Below are positions 33,741-44,816 of a DNA stretch of 64,000 bases, piece by piece (within the stretch, counting starts at the first letter, position 1; every line of letters begins with the position of its first letter). The notes beneath the pieces are model-generated. The model had not been told where the DNA came from, searched no databases, and saw nothing but the letters and a program-made list of their open reading frames with translations. Where the stretch lies: NCBI GenBank assembly GCA_030323885.1, contig CM059188.1, positions 116,535,974-116,599,973 of the forward strand, written 5' to 3'. This DNA is from Branchipolynoe longqiensis (taxonomy: Eukaryota; Annelida; Polychaeta; Phyllodocida; Polynoidae). Position numbers and translations under genes: made by a program.

Positions 33741-34307
33741 TAAAGCCGTGTTTACACGGGCAATTGTGAAGCGAATTAGACAAAGCGATTCATATGAAGC
33801 GAAGTAGCGGCGCGTTTACACGAAGCGAGTTTGAAAGTGTTTCGGCGCCGGGTACAAGCAGCCTTAGTTCTGCCTGTAGCCGGCGAGCACTGCTATTTGT
33901 TTACTTTACACTCGGCGATTCGACGCCGATGCAGCTGCTACGTTAATATCGCTTCTAATTTAGGGTTAATTTAATTAAATTTCATTATTTGAGTATGTAA
34001 TTCTGTTAAATATGATCGCATTTAATAGATTTCGGCCTAATCGGGCCCTAACACTGCCGGGTACCAGCGATTAGTTACTGCTCCCCCTGTTTCCGGCACG
34101 TACTACTATTTTATACTATCGCCGCCTGGGAACAAGCTGAATCGCTTCATATAAACCACCTCGCAAGGTGGATTACAAAAAGTGAATCATATGAAGCGAA
34201 TCAGCCCTAATCCGCCTCAGAGTCGCGTTTACACGGCAAATGTGAGGCGAACTAGGCAAGGCGATTTATATGAAGCGAATTAACTTCTCCGTGTAAACAC
34301 AGCTTTA
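33741..34307. mobile_element. MITE-E, 567 bp, carrying the shared core module
   Basis: Termini TAAAGCCGTGTTTACACGGG and CCGTGTAAACACAGCTTTA are inverted. Subterminal GAAGCGAAT/ATTCGCTTC words repeat on both sides. The centre (33886-34068) is an inverted copy of the core module of MITE-C and the foldback element. Confidence 0.82.
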
Positions 34308-34489
34308 TTTACCTTTGCAAGCCAAGCGCGTGCGTCTGGTTTGATTGGACTTTGGGGTGGGGAGGGGGGATTTAATTGATTCATTTACAGACTGGGGTAG
34401 TATTACAACAGCAGGTGTGACCGTCTTCTTCGATATTTTCTGATTACATTAATGATCTCCTGGTGTGTATTTGGATGCGTTTTTGAGTA

Positions 34490-34910
34490 CATGTTGGTTG
34501 TTGGGATTTTACGTCCTGGCAACATCTAAGGTCATATCAGGATGGGTACCGACTTGTGACAGTGCACACTCATGGCGACTTTATACTGCTGCTGCCCCAC
34601 TGGGAAATCAGGGAACCAGCACCATGATCCAATATCCCACTCGAGTCACATTATCCTGATAATGATCGAACCAGTCCTTACCATGTCATAGTAGGCTTAA
34701 TCTAAGCGCTAGGCTATGCAGCGATAAGTATCAATTTTCTAAGTCATTGGTTTGACTTGGTTGAGATTCGAACTCTCGGCCTTCCGCACTTGAAGCCCCC
34801 GCGCCCATTTGGCACATCAGTTGATTAAGCTAGGGAACCTTCAATCACGGACAATCGGTCTTCCTCATTCCACTGTTCCTTGCCCTATCCTAGTAATTCA
34901 GGACACAACA
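34490..34910 (-). repeat. SINE-1 with fused linker
   Basis: Reverse SINE-1 from tail to head (about 34490-34800), fused to the linker containing GGACAATCGGTCTTCCTCAT also seen near 7650, 40150 and 51280. Confidence 0.78.
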
Positions 34911-35085
34911 CAGGACTACTTAGTATGGGATTTTATTTAACCTAAGGCAGGAGGAGACACAGATCAAGTTAATGAGGTACAATGCAGGTCAAGTTCAAAT
35001 GAGGGTAGCAAGTTTGAGTCTCTGCGGGATCCAGGCACTTAACCCTATTAAGTCAATTGTCTTATAGTAGGGTCAGGTGGGCGGT

Positions 35086-35735
35086 GAGAAAAAGCGGGTG
35101 GTGTTGTCGGTCCGGCGTCTGGTGGTAAAGTGCCGTCGGTGGGGGCAGTGGGGCGGAAGTGACGTCAGAGGGGGGAGGCCAGGGTACAAGCGGCGGCTAC
35201 CAGCCAGTTTCTTCGCCACTACGGAGCGCAGGCGGTCATGCTGTCATGGGGTGCTACGGTGTCGGCTGTGGTGGCATCTCTGGGGGTGGCTGCGGCTGCG
35301 GAGGCCACAGCGTGGCATGTCGTTTTCTTCTGCGGCATCGTGAGGTTTGGAGAACGGCCTGTCTGGAGGTGAGAAAAAGCGGGTGGTGTTGTCTGTCCGG
35401 CGTCTGGTGGTGAAGTGAGGTCGGTGGTGGCGGCGGTCCGGTAGTGACGTCAGAGGGGGGAGGCCAGGGTACAAGCAGCGGCTACCAGCCAGTTTCTTCA
35501 CCCCTACGGAGCGTGGGTGGCCACACTGTCATGGGGTGCAAAGGTGTCGGCTGTGGCAGCGTCTTGGGGGGCGGCTGGGTGTCGTGTCGTTTTCTTCTGC
35601 GGCATCGTGATGTTTGGAGAAAAAGTGGGTGGTGTTGTCGGTCTGGCATCTGGTGGTGAAGTGCCGTCGGTGGGGGTGGCGGGCCAGAAGTGACGTCAGA
35701 GAGGGGAGGCCAGGGTACAAGCGGCGGCTCTCAAT
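35086..35735. repeat. GC-rich tandem repeat, units of ~287 and ~243 bp
   Basis: Three successive units start with GTGGTGTTGTCGG-like sequence at about 35098, 35384 and 35628. They share GTGACGTCAGAG and GGCCAGGGTACAAGC. Unit 2 is shortened and unit 3 is partial. Apparent open frames on both strands shift with the units and do not match any protein I know. Confidence 0.85.
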
Positions 35736-35869
35736 GTGCGGGCACCACCTGGAGTCACTTTCCGGCCACCTATATTTAAAAGGGGGAACTAAGTGGCATA
35801 GGTCGGATTTCAGAGTGGTGGGATCCCTGTGCGTCCCGTCTCGGTCCTGAATTACCCATGTTGCCTATG

Positions 35870-36000
35870 CAACATGCCCAATGCCAAATGTCAGGCTTGG
35901 TAGTGACAAGTATAAAGTTTTAAGCCAATCGTTTGACTTATTTCAAATCCCACGATCTACCAAAACGGGAGGCGGACGCTCAACTCACTCGGTCACACGC
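35870..36000 (-). repeat. SINE-1 head-side fragment (type II)
   Basis: Reverse fragment ending in the type II head (CAACTCACTCGGTCAC on the plus strand). The tail is absent. Confidence 0.65.
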
Positions 36001-36135
36001 TGCCTTTTACTAGTTTTAGGGCAATGACTGTTATTGTGTATCTGCCAGATTGAGGCCAGCAATAACCGCCTGATGAGCAGTTCTTGGACCTGGTACCTGT
36101 GGCCATTTTGAATAATGTTGGTCGCTGTCGATTTT

Positions 36136-36159
36136 GGGGGGGGGGGGGGGGGGGGGGGG
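36136..36159. repeat. G homopolymer
   Basis: Run of about 23 guanines. Such a run is prone to assembly error and could form G-quadruplex structure. Confidence 0.9.
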
Positions 36160-36312
36160 AATCTACACATTTTGGGGTCAACTTCAAGTATTATGTTCCT
36201 GTTTTCAAAATTCAGCATACTAGTATGGTCCTGATGGTGCAGCAAATTACCTGACAAAACAAGGTCATATCCTTATAGATGGCTGATATATTACAGCCAG
36301 GAGCCAGTCAAG

Positions 36313-36778
36313 CATATATATATATATATACATGTAGTAGTCTGCATTGACCTCTCAGGCAAGGAGCCACATAGACAGGTAGGCGTCGATAGGGTGGTGA
36401 CATTAGGGAGCCTAGGTAGCGTAATGGTTAGCACACTGGCCTGGAATACAAGCGATGTGGGTTCTATTCCCGCTCTAGGCACAATATTTCCCATTTTCAG
36501 CACCCACCACAATATATATATTGTAAAAAAAAACTTCGGAGCAAGTGGCGTGTAGCGCCCCGCGCAGGGGGCCTGCGGGGAGGACCGGTTCTGGAGTCCC
36601 TGCCCCCCCCCATGAGTGTGTTGTGTGGGGGGGGGGGGGGGGGGGGGGGGGGCATGGACTCCAGAGCTTATTACATGCGATAATGGGATTATCACTATCC
36701 ATATATATATATATATATATATATATTTGAAGAACTCTATATATATGTCATAGACTGTCGCAGGAGGGAGAGTCTGTA

Positions 36779-36830
<52 letters not shown>
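36313..36830. repeat. Simple-repeat cluster: (AT)n, poly-G
   Basis: (AT)n at 36313-36330, 36703-36726 and 36781-36829, and a G run of about 23 at 36629-36651, surround a SINE-4. The length of these tracts may be unreliable. Confidence 0.85.
36335..36502 (+). repeat. SINE-4
   Basis: Plus-strand copy with leader AGTAGTCTGCATTGACCTCT, tRNA-like start GGTAGCGTAATGGTTAGCAC and B-box region GGGTTCTATTCCC, ending near CCCATTTTCAG. Confidence 0.8.
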
Positions 36831-36833
<3 letters not shown>

Positions 36834-37715
36834 GTGACTACCGCGGCGGGCCAAGGAAATTCACATGGAAAATTACATATATATCAATATTAACACATAG
36901 GTTCGCCTTAAGCGGGGGTGAAATAGCCAAACGGTTAAATATATATATGATGTATAAGCATTATGCGAGTATAAATGGCCAGAAGGGAAAGGGAATTATT
37001 ATTATTATTCTCCTATTTCGTTATCTACCAACCATTGTCCTCGATGTATTCACCTCCTATGCTACATACTGCTACTGCTGGCGCCACCTTCGGCCCCCAC
37101 CTGAACTACGGGCATTCCCATTATATATATATATATACCTTCAGTCCCTTTCCTCTATGTCACCATCGGATAAACCTACTGTGTACTGTTCCGGGGCTTA
37201 ATTCCATCTGCGGCCACATTGGCGCCACCTGCGAGTGGTCAATGACTATACTGGTGCCACCTGTGAGTGGTCACTCTCACCTGCAGACCAATCCAGATGG
37301 TCAGATTTAAATTTGTCAGTGAGCTGTTTATAATTTTATCTATTCCCATCAGAGACATTTACTTAACCAGTCTTGCATTTTATGGTTCTGTTTTGGCAAG
37401 AACAAACTGCTTATATATAGTTACCTTAAAATCTGACCATCCGAGAAGGCCTGGCGGTGGTAGTGACCAGACGCAGCTGGTATCCGGGTGGCCAGGAGCC
37501 ACTCACAGGTGGCACCCTAGTGGCAGAAGCAGGAACTAACTCCCCATGACAGTAGGATAGTAGGTAATAACTAATATATAGAAGAGAACTGATAAGTGAT
37601 AATGTCCTTGGTTATATTCCCATAATAGATTATAGAGCACATATATATATATATATATTTCCTTTGGTGGTTAATTTGTCTAAGGTTCTGCCTTTCTACC
37701 TTTCATCTTTTCAAG

Positions 37716-37800
37716 TTCTACTGCCGAAAAGAAGATCAATTTACGACCTGCAGCAAAGAGTATCTGCGTTCTTTGGACGAAAATAGCGTCCTTTCTGAAG
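37716..37800 (+). CDS. IPMK: IPMK 85-bp exon
   Basis: Short internal exon found by joining the IPMK reading frame across the introns. The acceptor is AG at 37714-37715 after a T/C-rich tract and the donor GTAGGT starts at 37801. It begins in phase 0, as exon 24345-24517 requires, and ends with one base that pairs with the first two of the last exon. It encodes FYCRKEDQFTTC, then SKEYLRSLDENSVLSE and a split Gly. This aligns with the region after the GMR of vertebrate IPMK, whose pattern is a variable stretch, then Y-x-R-S-L, then a turn before the next helix. All 28 codons are open. Confidence 0.88.
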
Positions 37801-37982
37801 GTAGGTTTCCTTAAACCACTCTAAATACACCATACTATTATTCACCAGGCTAAGTGGCAACTGATGCTGATGGGCCGATATTTGAGTGTTAAAGCTGAAT
37901 TAAAGGCACAATCCACATTGGTAATCTCCATTAGCAAAATGATATGGGATGCTTTATAAATATAAAAAGAAAACACATCATT

Positions 37983-38100
37983 ATCAATCCCTTAACCGTG
38001 ATATTCCACAGATGTCTCTGCAAGCAGTTTGCTTTATTTTTCCCTGTTCTCCACTGCCCTCTGGGACCTGGCAAACTCTAGGCCTGTCCATTCCCTGATG
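37983..38100 (-). mobile_element. LINE-B 3' end relic, short
   Basis: About 115 bp of the same LINE ORF2 end as 10947-11400, abutting the minisatellite at its left boundary (CTGTCCATTCCCTGATGG on the plus strand). Confidence 0.7.
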
Positions 38101-38102
38101 GC

Positions 38103-39245
38103 GCTGTGTTCATGTTGGTGTATCCATGGTGCTGTGTTCATGTTGGTGTATCCATGGTGCTGTGTTCATGTTGGTGTATCCATGGTGCTGTGCTCATGGT
38201 GTTGTGTCCATGGTGTTGTGTTCATGGTGGTGTGTTCATGGTGCTGTGTTCATGGAGGTGTGTTCATGGTGGTGTGTTCATGGTGGTGTGTTCGTGGTGG
38301 TGTGTTCATGCTGTTGTGTCCATGGTGCTGTGTTCATGGTGCTGTGTCCATGATGCTCTATTCATGCTGCTGTGTTCATGGTGCTGTGTTCATGGTGCTC
38401 TGTCCACGGTGCTCTGTCCATGGTGTTGTGTCCATGGTGTTGTGTTTGTGATGCTGTGTTCATGGTGCTGTGTCCATGGTGATGTGTCCATGGTGGTGTG
38501 TCCATAGTCGGTTCATGGTGCTGTGTACATGATGATGTGTTCATGGTGTTGTGTCCATGGTGTTGTGTCCATGGTGATGTGTCCATAGTGTGTTCATGGT
38601 GCTGTGTTCATGGTGCTGTGTCCATGATGCTGTGTTCATGGTGCTGTGTTCATGGTGCTCTGTCCATGGTGCTCTGTCCATGGTGTTGTGTCCACGGTGT
38701 TGTGTTTGTAATGCTGTGTTCATGGTGCTGTGTACATGGTGCTGTATCCATAGTGTGTTCATGGTGCTGTGTTAATGGTGCTGTGTCCATGATGATGTGT
38801 TTGTGGTGCTGTGTTCATGGTGCTCTGTCCATGATGCTCTGTCCATGGTGTTGTGTCCACGGTGTTGTGTTTGTAATTCTGTGTTCGTGGTGCTGTGTAC
38901 ATGGTGCTGTATCCATAGTGTGTTCATGGTGCTGTGTTAATGGTGCTGTGTGCATGATGCTGTGTTTGTGGTGCTGTGTCCATGGTGTTGTGTCCATGGT
39001 GATGTGTCCATAGTGTGTTCATGGTGCTGTGTTCATAGTGCTGTGTTCATGAGGCTGTGTTCCCGGTGCTTTGTGCATGGTGGTGGGTTCATGGTGCCAT
39101 CATAGCCATGTTCATGGTGTTGTGTTCATGTTGACATGTCCATGGTGTTATGTTCATGGTGTTGTGGACATGATGATGCGTTCACGGTGTTTGGAGCATG
39201 ATGATGGGTTCATGGCGGTGTGCTCATTGTGGTGTGTTCACATCT
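38103..39245. repeat. 15-bp minisatellite in the last IPMK intron
   Basis: About 75 imperfect copies of GTGTTCATGGTGCTG and variants (GTGTCCATGGTG...) fill most of the 1472-bp intron. They stop only about 25 bp before the splice acceptor of the last exon. Because 15 is divisible by 3, the array is open on both strands. The plus-strand frame runs continuously into exon 39273-39856 without a stop from about 39071. Confidence 0.92.
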
Positions 39246-39272
39246 TCCTTTCTCTTCTTATTGCTCTTCTAG

Positions 39273-39856
39273 GATTCGCCCGTTTTTTCGACAACGGTTG
39301 TGGAGTGCGTCGAGAGGTGGTACGCAGCTGTGTGCGGAAGCTGGACCCCGTCATCGAGTGGACACGTCGACAGAAAGTGTTTGCCTTCTACGCTAGCTCC
39401 ATCCTCTTCGTCTACGAGGGCGCCAATGTCCAGTGCGCCTGTCACCAGCAGAACACAGCGCCCGCCGCGCCACACCGGACACACGCCGGCAACCTGCTTC
39501 AGCACCAGGTCGGTGCTGCCACGTCGCGGACAGCGGCGGAACCAGAGGCGGGGGCCAGGAAGGGGATGCCGGAGCCGGCAGCCGGGGGAGGCGGGGGGAA
39601 AGCGCGGATGACTGCCGTGCACAGCGATCAAGATAAGCCCATTGTTGACGGTCTGCCCGGCTGCAAGGCCCGCCTGGTGGGTGAGAGCGGTGTGGATGTG
39701 TTCGACAGGACATTCGAGGACTGCCCGTGCGGCCGCGTTGAGGTGAAAATGATCGATTTCGCTCGTGTCTTCCTGTCGGATGAGTTGGATACAAATTACC
39801 TGCAGGGTTTGACCAGTCTCAGACGACATCTTCAGAGGCTGCTTGAAGTTAGCTGA
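39273..39856 (+). CDS. IPMK: IPMK last exon (C-lobe, SSLL and DFA motifs)
   Basis: The acceptor is AG at 39271-39272 (TTGCTCTTCTAG) and the TGA stop is at 39854-39856. The frame from the 85-bp exon continues as GFARFFDNGCGVRREVV. The family's structural motif appears as FYASSILFVYEG. The catalytic, metal-binding motif is EVKMIDFARVF near the end, followed by a C-terminal helix (LDTNYLQGLTSLRRHLQRLL). Between the motifs is a ~90-residue variable, Ala/Gly-rich insert, comparable in position to the long acidic/basic insert of vertebrate IPMK. The DFAH seen in many orthologues is DFAR here. The four recognised exons give about 508 codons, longer than human IPMK (416 residues), mainly because of the insert in exon 6534-7220. 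Confidence 0.95.
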
Positions 39857-39879
39857 GTGGGTGCGGAGTGATGGGGAGA

Positions 39880-40045
39880 GATGAGGAGAGAGGGTTGGCA
39901 TGTCAGATGGACTCATGGAGTGATACAAAGTGATGAGGAGAGTTGGTTGCCATGTCAGATGGACTCATGGTGTGATAGAAATTGATGGGGAGAGTTGGTT
40001 GCCATGTCAGATGGACTCATGGAGTGATACAGAGTGATGGGGAGA
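39880..40045. repeat. 52-bp tandem repeat, three copies, after the IPMK stop
   Basis: Three units containing CATGTCAGATGGACTCATGG start about 52 bp apart (39899, 39951, 40003). They probably lie in the IPMK 3' untranslated region. I see no clear AATAAA before the next repeat. Confidence 0.85.
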
Positions 40046-40129
40046 GATGGTGCTATGTCAAATGAAATGAAGGCAACGAATGAGACGGGTAATGAGTTGA
40101 TTGGCCACCTTCCGGTTTTTTTAGGCAGT

Positions 40130-40205
40130 ACTACTAGGATAGGGCAAGGAACAGTGGAATGAGGAAGACCAGTTGTCTGCGATTGAAATTTACCCTGCTT
40201 ACCCT
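40130..40205 (+). repeat. SINE-1 linker fragment
   Basis: Plus-strand copy of the linker TAGGATAGGGCAAGGAACAG to GTCTGCGATTGAAATT found fused to SINE-1 at 34810-34910. Confidence 0.6.
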
Positions 40206-40348
40206 AATACGGACACCATGATTAAGCTGATCATTAACTCATCATGACAGTAGGCCTACCAACAATGAAAATGCTATGCAAGTGTTTTCGCTGATAGAGG
40301 GAGTGCATGTGACGTCAACACTCAGCAGTTAGCCATCTTGGATTACAC

Positions 40349-41880
40349 TTAAAGGGACCAGCTATAGCTCGCTGGGACACTGAGCGTACTCCGACAAATG
40401 CTCTCCAAGCACAACCTTGTTTAGTTTTTATGTTTAATTGAACCAAGTATGTGTGGGGAGAGTAGGGGACCAGGGCTGTGCTAATCTGAACTGCAAAGCC
40501 AGTTGGTTGTCTCCAAAATGGCTTCCCCCATAGACGGCGGCCATTTGCAATGGAAAAGCTGCGCTGTGATTGGCTGAAATTGTGCCGGCAACAGGCTCAC
40601 ACAGTAACAAGAGTTGCTGGTTCCCAGTATGGGCGGCAATAAATTAAGCCCAAATCTATTCAAAGCTGTCATATTTAACAGAATTACATACTCAAATAAT
40701 GAAATTTAATTAAATTAACCTTAAATTCCAAGCGATATTAACGTAGCAGCTCGATCAGCGTCGATTCGCCGAGTGTAAACAAAACAAATAGCAGTGATTG
40801 CCGCAACGTGCGAAAATCCGCGCATGCGCAGAAGCCACGACAGGCCGCTGGTGTTTTGGGGAGTTTTCAGTCGCATCAGAATTTCAAATCGAGTTCGTTT
40901 GTTTTCCACGCGGCGGATAGCTGGCGACTTTAATTCCTCTAGCGTTTTGGAACTTAAATATTCTAATTCCAGTTTCAATGGTACACAGTAGCATTAAGAG
41001 TAACTTCAGTACACTCCCATCAAAGACATACTGTATCCTTCACATAGCCATTACAAAATGATTAATTAGATTTGATTTAGAAAACAATGATTTCCTCCCG
41101 CTGTTTATTCTAGAAGTCTGACGTTGTATACCACTAACGGTTCATTGTTTTTTATTTTGACAAAAAGAAATGTTATTTTCCTATCACAATAAGTCACAGT
41201 GACTTCTTTTCGTTGCGAAGCAAAGTTGGTCCAATTCTTCGTAATTTAGAAGGTATGGTTGTAAAACTACACTAATTAGCTATTACACATAAAACCTGCT
41301 AACTGGTCTATTAGGAAAGTCCTCAGTGGCGTAAAAGTATGAGGAGTTCGGACAGTCACCCAGAAAACTCTTAAAGTCGCCAGCTATCCGCCGCGTGGAA
41401 AACAAACGAACTCGGAATAGTTCAGATTTGTGCCACAGGGTGTTTTGTTTACACTCGGCGATTCGACGCTGATCGAGTTGCTACGTTAATATCGCTTGGA
41501 ATTTAAGGTTAATTTAATTAAATTTCATTATTTTAGTATGTAATTCTGTTAAATATGATCGCATTCAATAGATTTCGGCGTAATCGGTCCCTAACACTGC
41601 CGGGCACCAGCTGAGCCCACACTGGGAACCAGCAAATCTTGTTACTGTGTGAGCCTGTTGCCGGCACAATTTCAGCCAATCACAGCGCAGCTTTTGCATT
41701 GCAAATGGCCGCCGCCTATGGGGGCGGCCATTTTGAAGTTCAGACTAGCAGTGCCCTGGTCCCATACTCTCCCCACACATACTTGGTTCACTTAAACATA
41801 AAAACTAAACAAGATTGTGCTTGGAGAGCATTTGTCGGAGTACGCGCAGTGTCCCAGCGAGCTATAGCTGGTCCCTTTAA
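40349..41880. mobile_element. Foldback element with ~500-590-bp inverted arms
   Basis: Left arm (40349 to ~40935) and right arm (~41365 to 41880) are long inverted repeats beginning TTAAAGGGACCAGCTATAGC. The boundary is TTAA at each end. The arms differ by small indels and one substituted block. Each holds a copy of the core module also found in MITE-C and MITE-E. The ~430-bp loop has no recognisable coding sequence. The open frames in the arms are mirrored between the arms and not protein-like. Confidence 0.85.
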
Positions 41881-42190
41881 TACCACCTATGGCACCCCCT
41901 GTCTAAGAACACTACGCCACCACTGGCCCTACCTAGTCGGCGGCCGGCGAAGTATGTAGCACCACCTAGCGGGTACTGCCCGAACCTTTATAATTCTTTG
42001 ACAGAGCATCCAAAGTGTCAATATACTGCACTTTAGCAATGATGTGAGGCTACATGATTAAAAAAATACTTATGTAAGCAGTTGCAAGCCTTTCATATGT
42101 AATCCAATATGGCCACCGGAAGTTGTCTCATGACGTCATTACACCCCCTCTATAGCAAAGATGGACATGGAGGTAGACAGGTGCGATATA

Positions 42191-42268
42191 TGTAAGCCTA
42201 AACCTAAGGGTGAGCCTAAACCTAAGGGAGAGCCTAAGCCTAAGGGAGAGCCTAAACCTAAGGGACGG
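42191..42268. repeat. 18-bp tandem repeat, four copies
   Basis: GAGCCTAAACCTAAGGGA and close variants repeated. The short minus-strand frame of repeated Gly-Leu-Gly-Ser-Pro-Leu is a by-product. Confidence 0.88.
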
Positions 42269-42644
42269 GTGGCTACAGCAAGATAAAGTATCAATTGGGA
42301 ATTAGATGAGAGGACAGAGAAGGGAGACAGAGTTGTTGCCAAGTGATAGGGTCATATGATGGAGGGAAAAGCTTAACTGGGAGATGGATCTAGGTGATGA
42401 GGAATTCCATGTCTGGTTGAGGAAATGAAACGGTCATTATTTATTTATTTATCAGACCAACCTAAGACATCCATTGTAAGACAGGATTTGCTAATCCAAA
42501 GTGATATTTGAGTTACATTATATCAATCAAAGTATAGTGATGCAAGAGTTGAGTAGAAATGCCATGCTTGAGCTTTGTTGAGGTGGTTGGCGTTAGATGT
42601 AGAGGTGCATGCCTGGTATAGTTACTCTCACAGACAGCGCTGCT

Positions 42645-42990
42645 AAATAACCCATTAGAAAAAGTGTCGGAAGGGTTGAGCTATGGAAATAACATAATGA
42701 TTTGGCAATTTAAGGTGCTAAATATATTGTTCAATTACTTATCTACCATCGCCTTCGACTTTTGAAGTGGAGTATTTATTAAATCATGCAGATTATTAGA
42801 CTTGAAGAATCTAATCGAAAGCATTCAGTGGCCACCATTTTGCTGGGTTGTTTTCATTCTCTTCCATTTGCTCAACTCTGTGCCAACATAGATAAACAGT
42901 GGATGCTGGAATCAGGTGCTCCACATCTTGTTAATACAAAAGCAGTATTTGCTCTGATTCAGACATGGTTGTTATCAATCCCTCCTCTGG
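42645..42990 (+). repeat. Unclassified dispersed repeat, copy 2
   Basis: Partner of 31411-31735, sharing AACCCATTAGAAAAAGTG and TTTTCATTCTCTTCCATTTG. The 75-codon open frame starting at 42786 lies inside it and is not supported as a gene. Confidence 0.55.
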
Positions 42991-43224
42991 ATTGGGTGAA
43001 ATATGTTATCTAGGCGTATGCACATGTAAGCCTATTTGTTAGAAGAATGTACAAAAGCACCATCCATGTCCACTAGAACCTACATCCTATACTTACATAT
43101 CAATCCATATCAATAAGCCATAATAAGTCTTGTATTGAGTGCCTATGACGTGTATGAATACATTCCCACATAGTATATGATACGACTATTAATTAATTAA
43201 CCATATATCATGCAACGTTTGTAA

Positions 43225-43530
43225 GAATGCCAGGCTTCCCATGTGGAAGGTCGGGAGTTTGAATCCCGGCCGAGTCAAACCAACTACTTACAAAATTGAT
43301 ACTTTTGTTGCCACCTAGCCTGGCGCTTGGCATTACTGAGATAAGGCATGGACTGGTGGGTTTGCTCAGTATCAGGATAATGTGACTGAGTGGGAAATCA
43401 AGTCATGGTGCTGACAGCTTTTTCTCCCAATGGGGCAACACTATAAAGTCGCCATGAGTGCGCACTGTTACAAGTCGGCACCCATCTGATATGACCTTAG
43501 ATGTTGCCAGGATGTAAAACCCCAACAAAC
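43225..43530 (+). repeat. SINE-1, nearly complete
   Basis: Starts inside the tRNA-like head at CCAGGCTTCCCATGTGGAAG, with B box GGGAGTTTGAATCCC, full body, and a CCCCAACAAACAAA tail. Confidence 0.85.
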
Positions 43531-44214
43531 AAATTGCATGTCGAAGTAACAAGATTGCTCGACGGTATAAATCAATTAGCGGCAACTTAGGCCTGCTGCT
43601 TGGAGAGGGATGGCACCACCCTCTTTCCAAATGCATTTCTACTTGGCATCTCTGAATGTATTAGCAATACACCACCTACTAGCAGGTGCTGCTCCTCTCC
43701 ACAATGGTATGAGACTGATCCCGGTAATTCTAAGATGGCGCATGTGGACTAGGACAAGACGCCTGCTTTCTGACTGTAGCTTAGCAGTGGCTGACCGTAG
43801 GCCCTGCGTAGGCCCTGCGCAGGTCCTCTCAGTACATATCGTCACTCACACAGGATTGCCTACACTGTTTGTAGTTTAATAGGGTTGCTGTTGCCTATTT
43901 ACTGGTTGTAAATGTTGTTACCTGTGAATGATTCTGTTATCTCGAGTATGTGCCAATAAAACAAAGCAATAACTTCTACTATGTGTTGCGACATCATGTG
44001 TACTGTGGATGAATGAAGGATATAGGAGCTTGTGACGTGCTTCTAATAGAAGTTCTATTCATAAAAGCACAACACACTTCGAAACTGATTGTATATCTCA
44101 AGCTAAACAAAAGCATCAGCAAAGAAAAGATCATCTCCTTCATCTACCAGACTCTCTGACAGCAGCTACCCACACATGTCCATCGTGACACCGCACATTC
44201 CAAGCACAAATTGG
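43531..44214. other. No recognisable feature
   Basis: No repeat or gene recognised. The segment 43780-43820 contains a tandem TAGGCCCTGCG duplication. Confidence 0.35.
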
Positions 44215-44515
44215 ACTCATCAGTCAGCGACTATTGGATGTCAAACATATGGTTATTCTGATATTTCTTTGGAGGTAATCCGCTGCCGCCACATAGGCTA
44301 CCCTTTCCAATAAGCGGCAAGGAGTCTTTTATATTCACTTTCCCACAGTCAGGACAGCACATGCCACATCCTTTGATGAACCAATTGTGGACCACTGGTT
44401 GGAACGGAAAATAGTCCAAACTGAAAATGGGTCCACTGACCAGGATTGATAGGATGACCGACACCTTCACAGGTGGACACGCTACTGTCTGAACTACGTC
44501 CTCTCCCCTTTAGAT
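44215..44515 (-). repeat. SINE-3
   Basis: Reverse copy with GGCGGCAGCGGATTACCTCC (minus-strand sense), the AAAGACTCCTTGCCGCTTAT segment and a degenerate tRNA-like head GGACGTAGTTCAGACAGTAG. The tail beyond the TTGACATCCAATAG word is short. Confidence 0.8.
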
Positions 44516-44816
44516 GCTGGAATGCGGAGACCACCATGGCCTTGAAGTGAATGTCTAATTATTAGAAGGAACTCCTTGGGTGATGATGCGGTTGTTGGAA
44601 GAGGTGAAGGGGTCAAGTCAATTGAAATAGTCTTATGCATAGTGTAATTGCATGTGTTTTTTTGGCGATGAAATGGGAAATATTGCGCCTAGTCGTGGCT
44701 ATAAAATCCTGTGATTCAGGACAAATATATGCATATGTCGTGGTTTAGTTCATGTTAGCATTCACGTACAAAGTTTTCTGAAACTTTTTGATAAGATATT
44801 ACTGTCTTACAGCTTA

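Noticed and set aside
35077..35850. Overlapping GC-rich frames on both strands
   Set aside because: They change frame with each tandem unit and have no recognisable domain.
38029..39013. Cys/Val/His-rich frames (repeated CSWCCVHG)
   Set aside because: Product of the 15-bp minisatellite inside the last IPMK intron.
41639..41959. 106-codon frame in the right arm of the foldback element
   Set aside because: Its sequence is mirrored in the left arm without a conserved frame, and no protein family was recognised.
42786..43013. 75-codon plus-strand frame
   Set aside because: It lies within a dispersed repeat shared with 31411-31735, where the frame is not kept.
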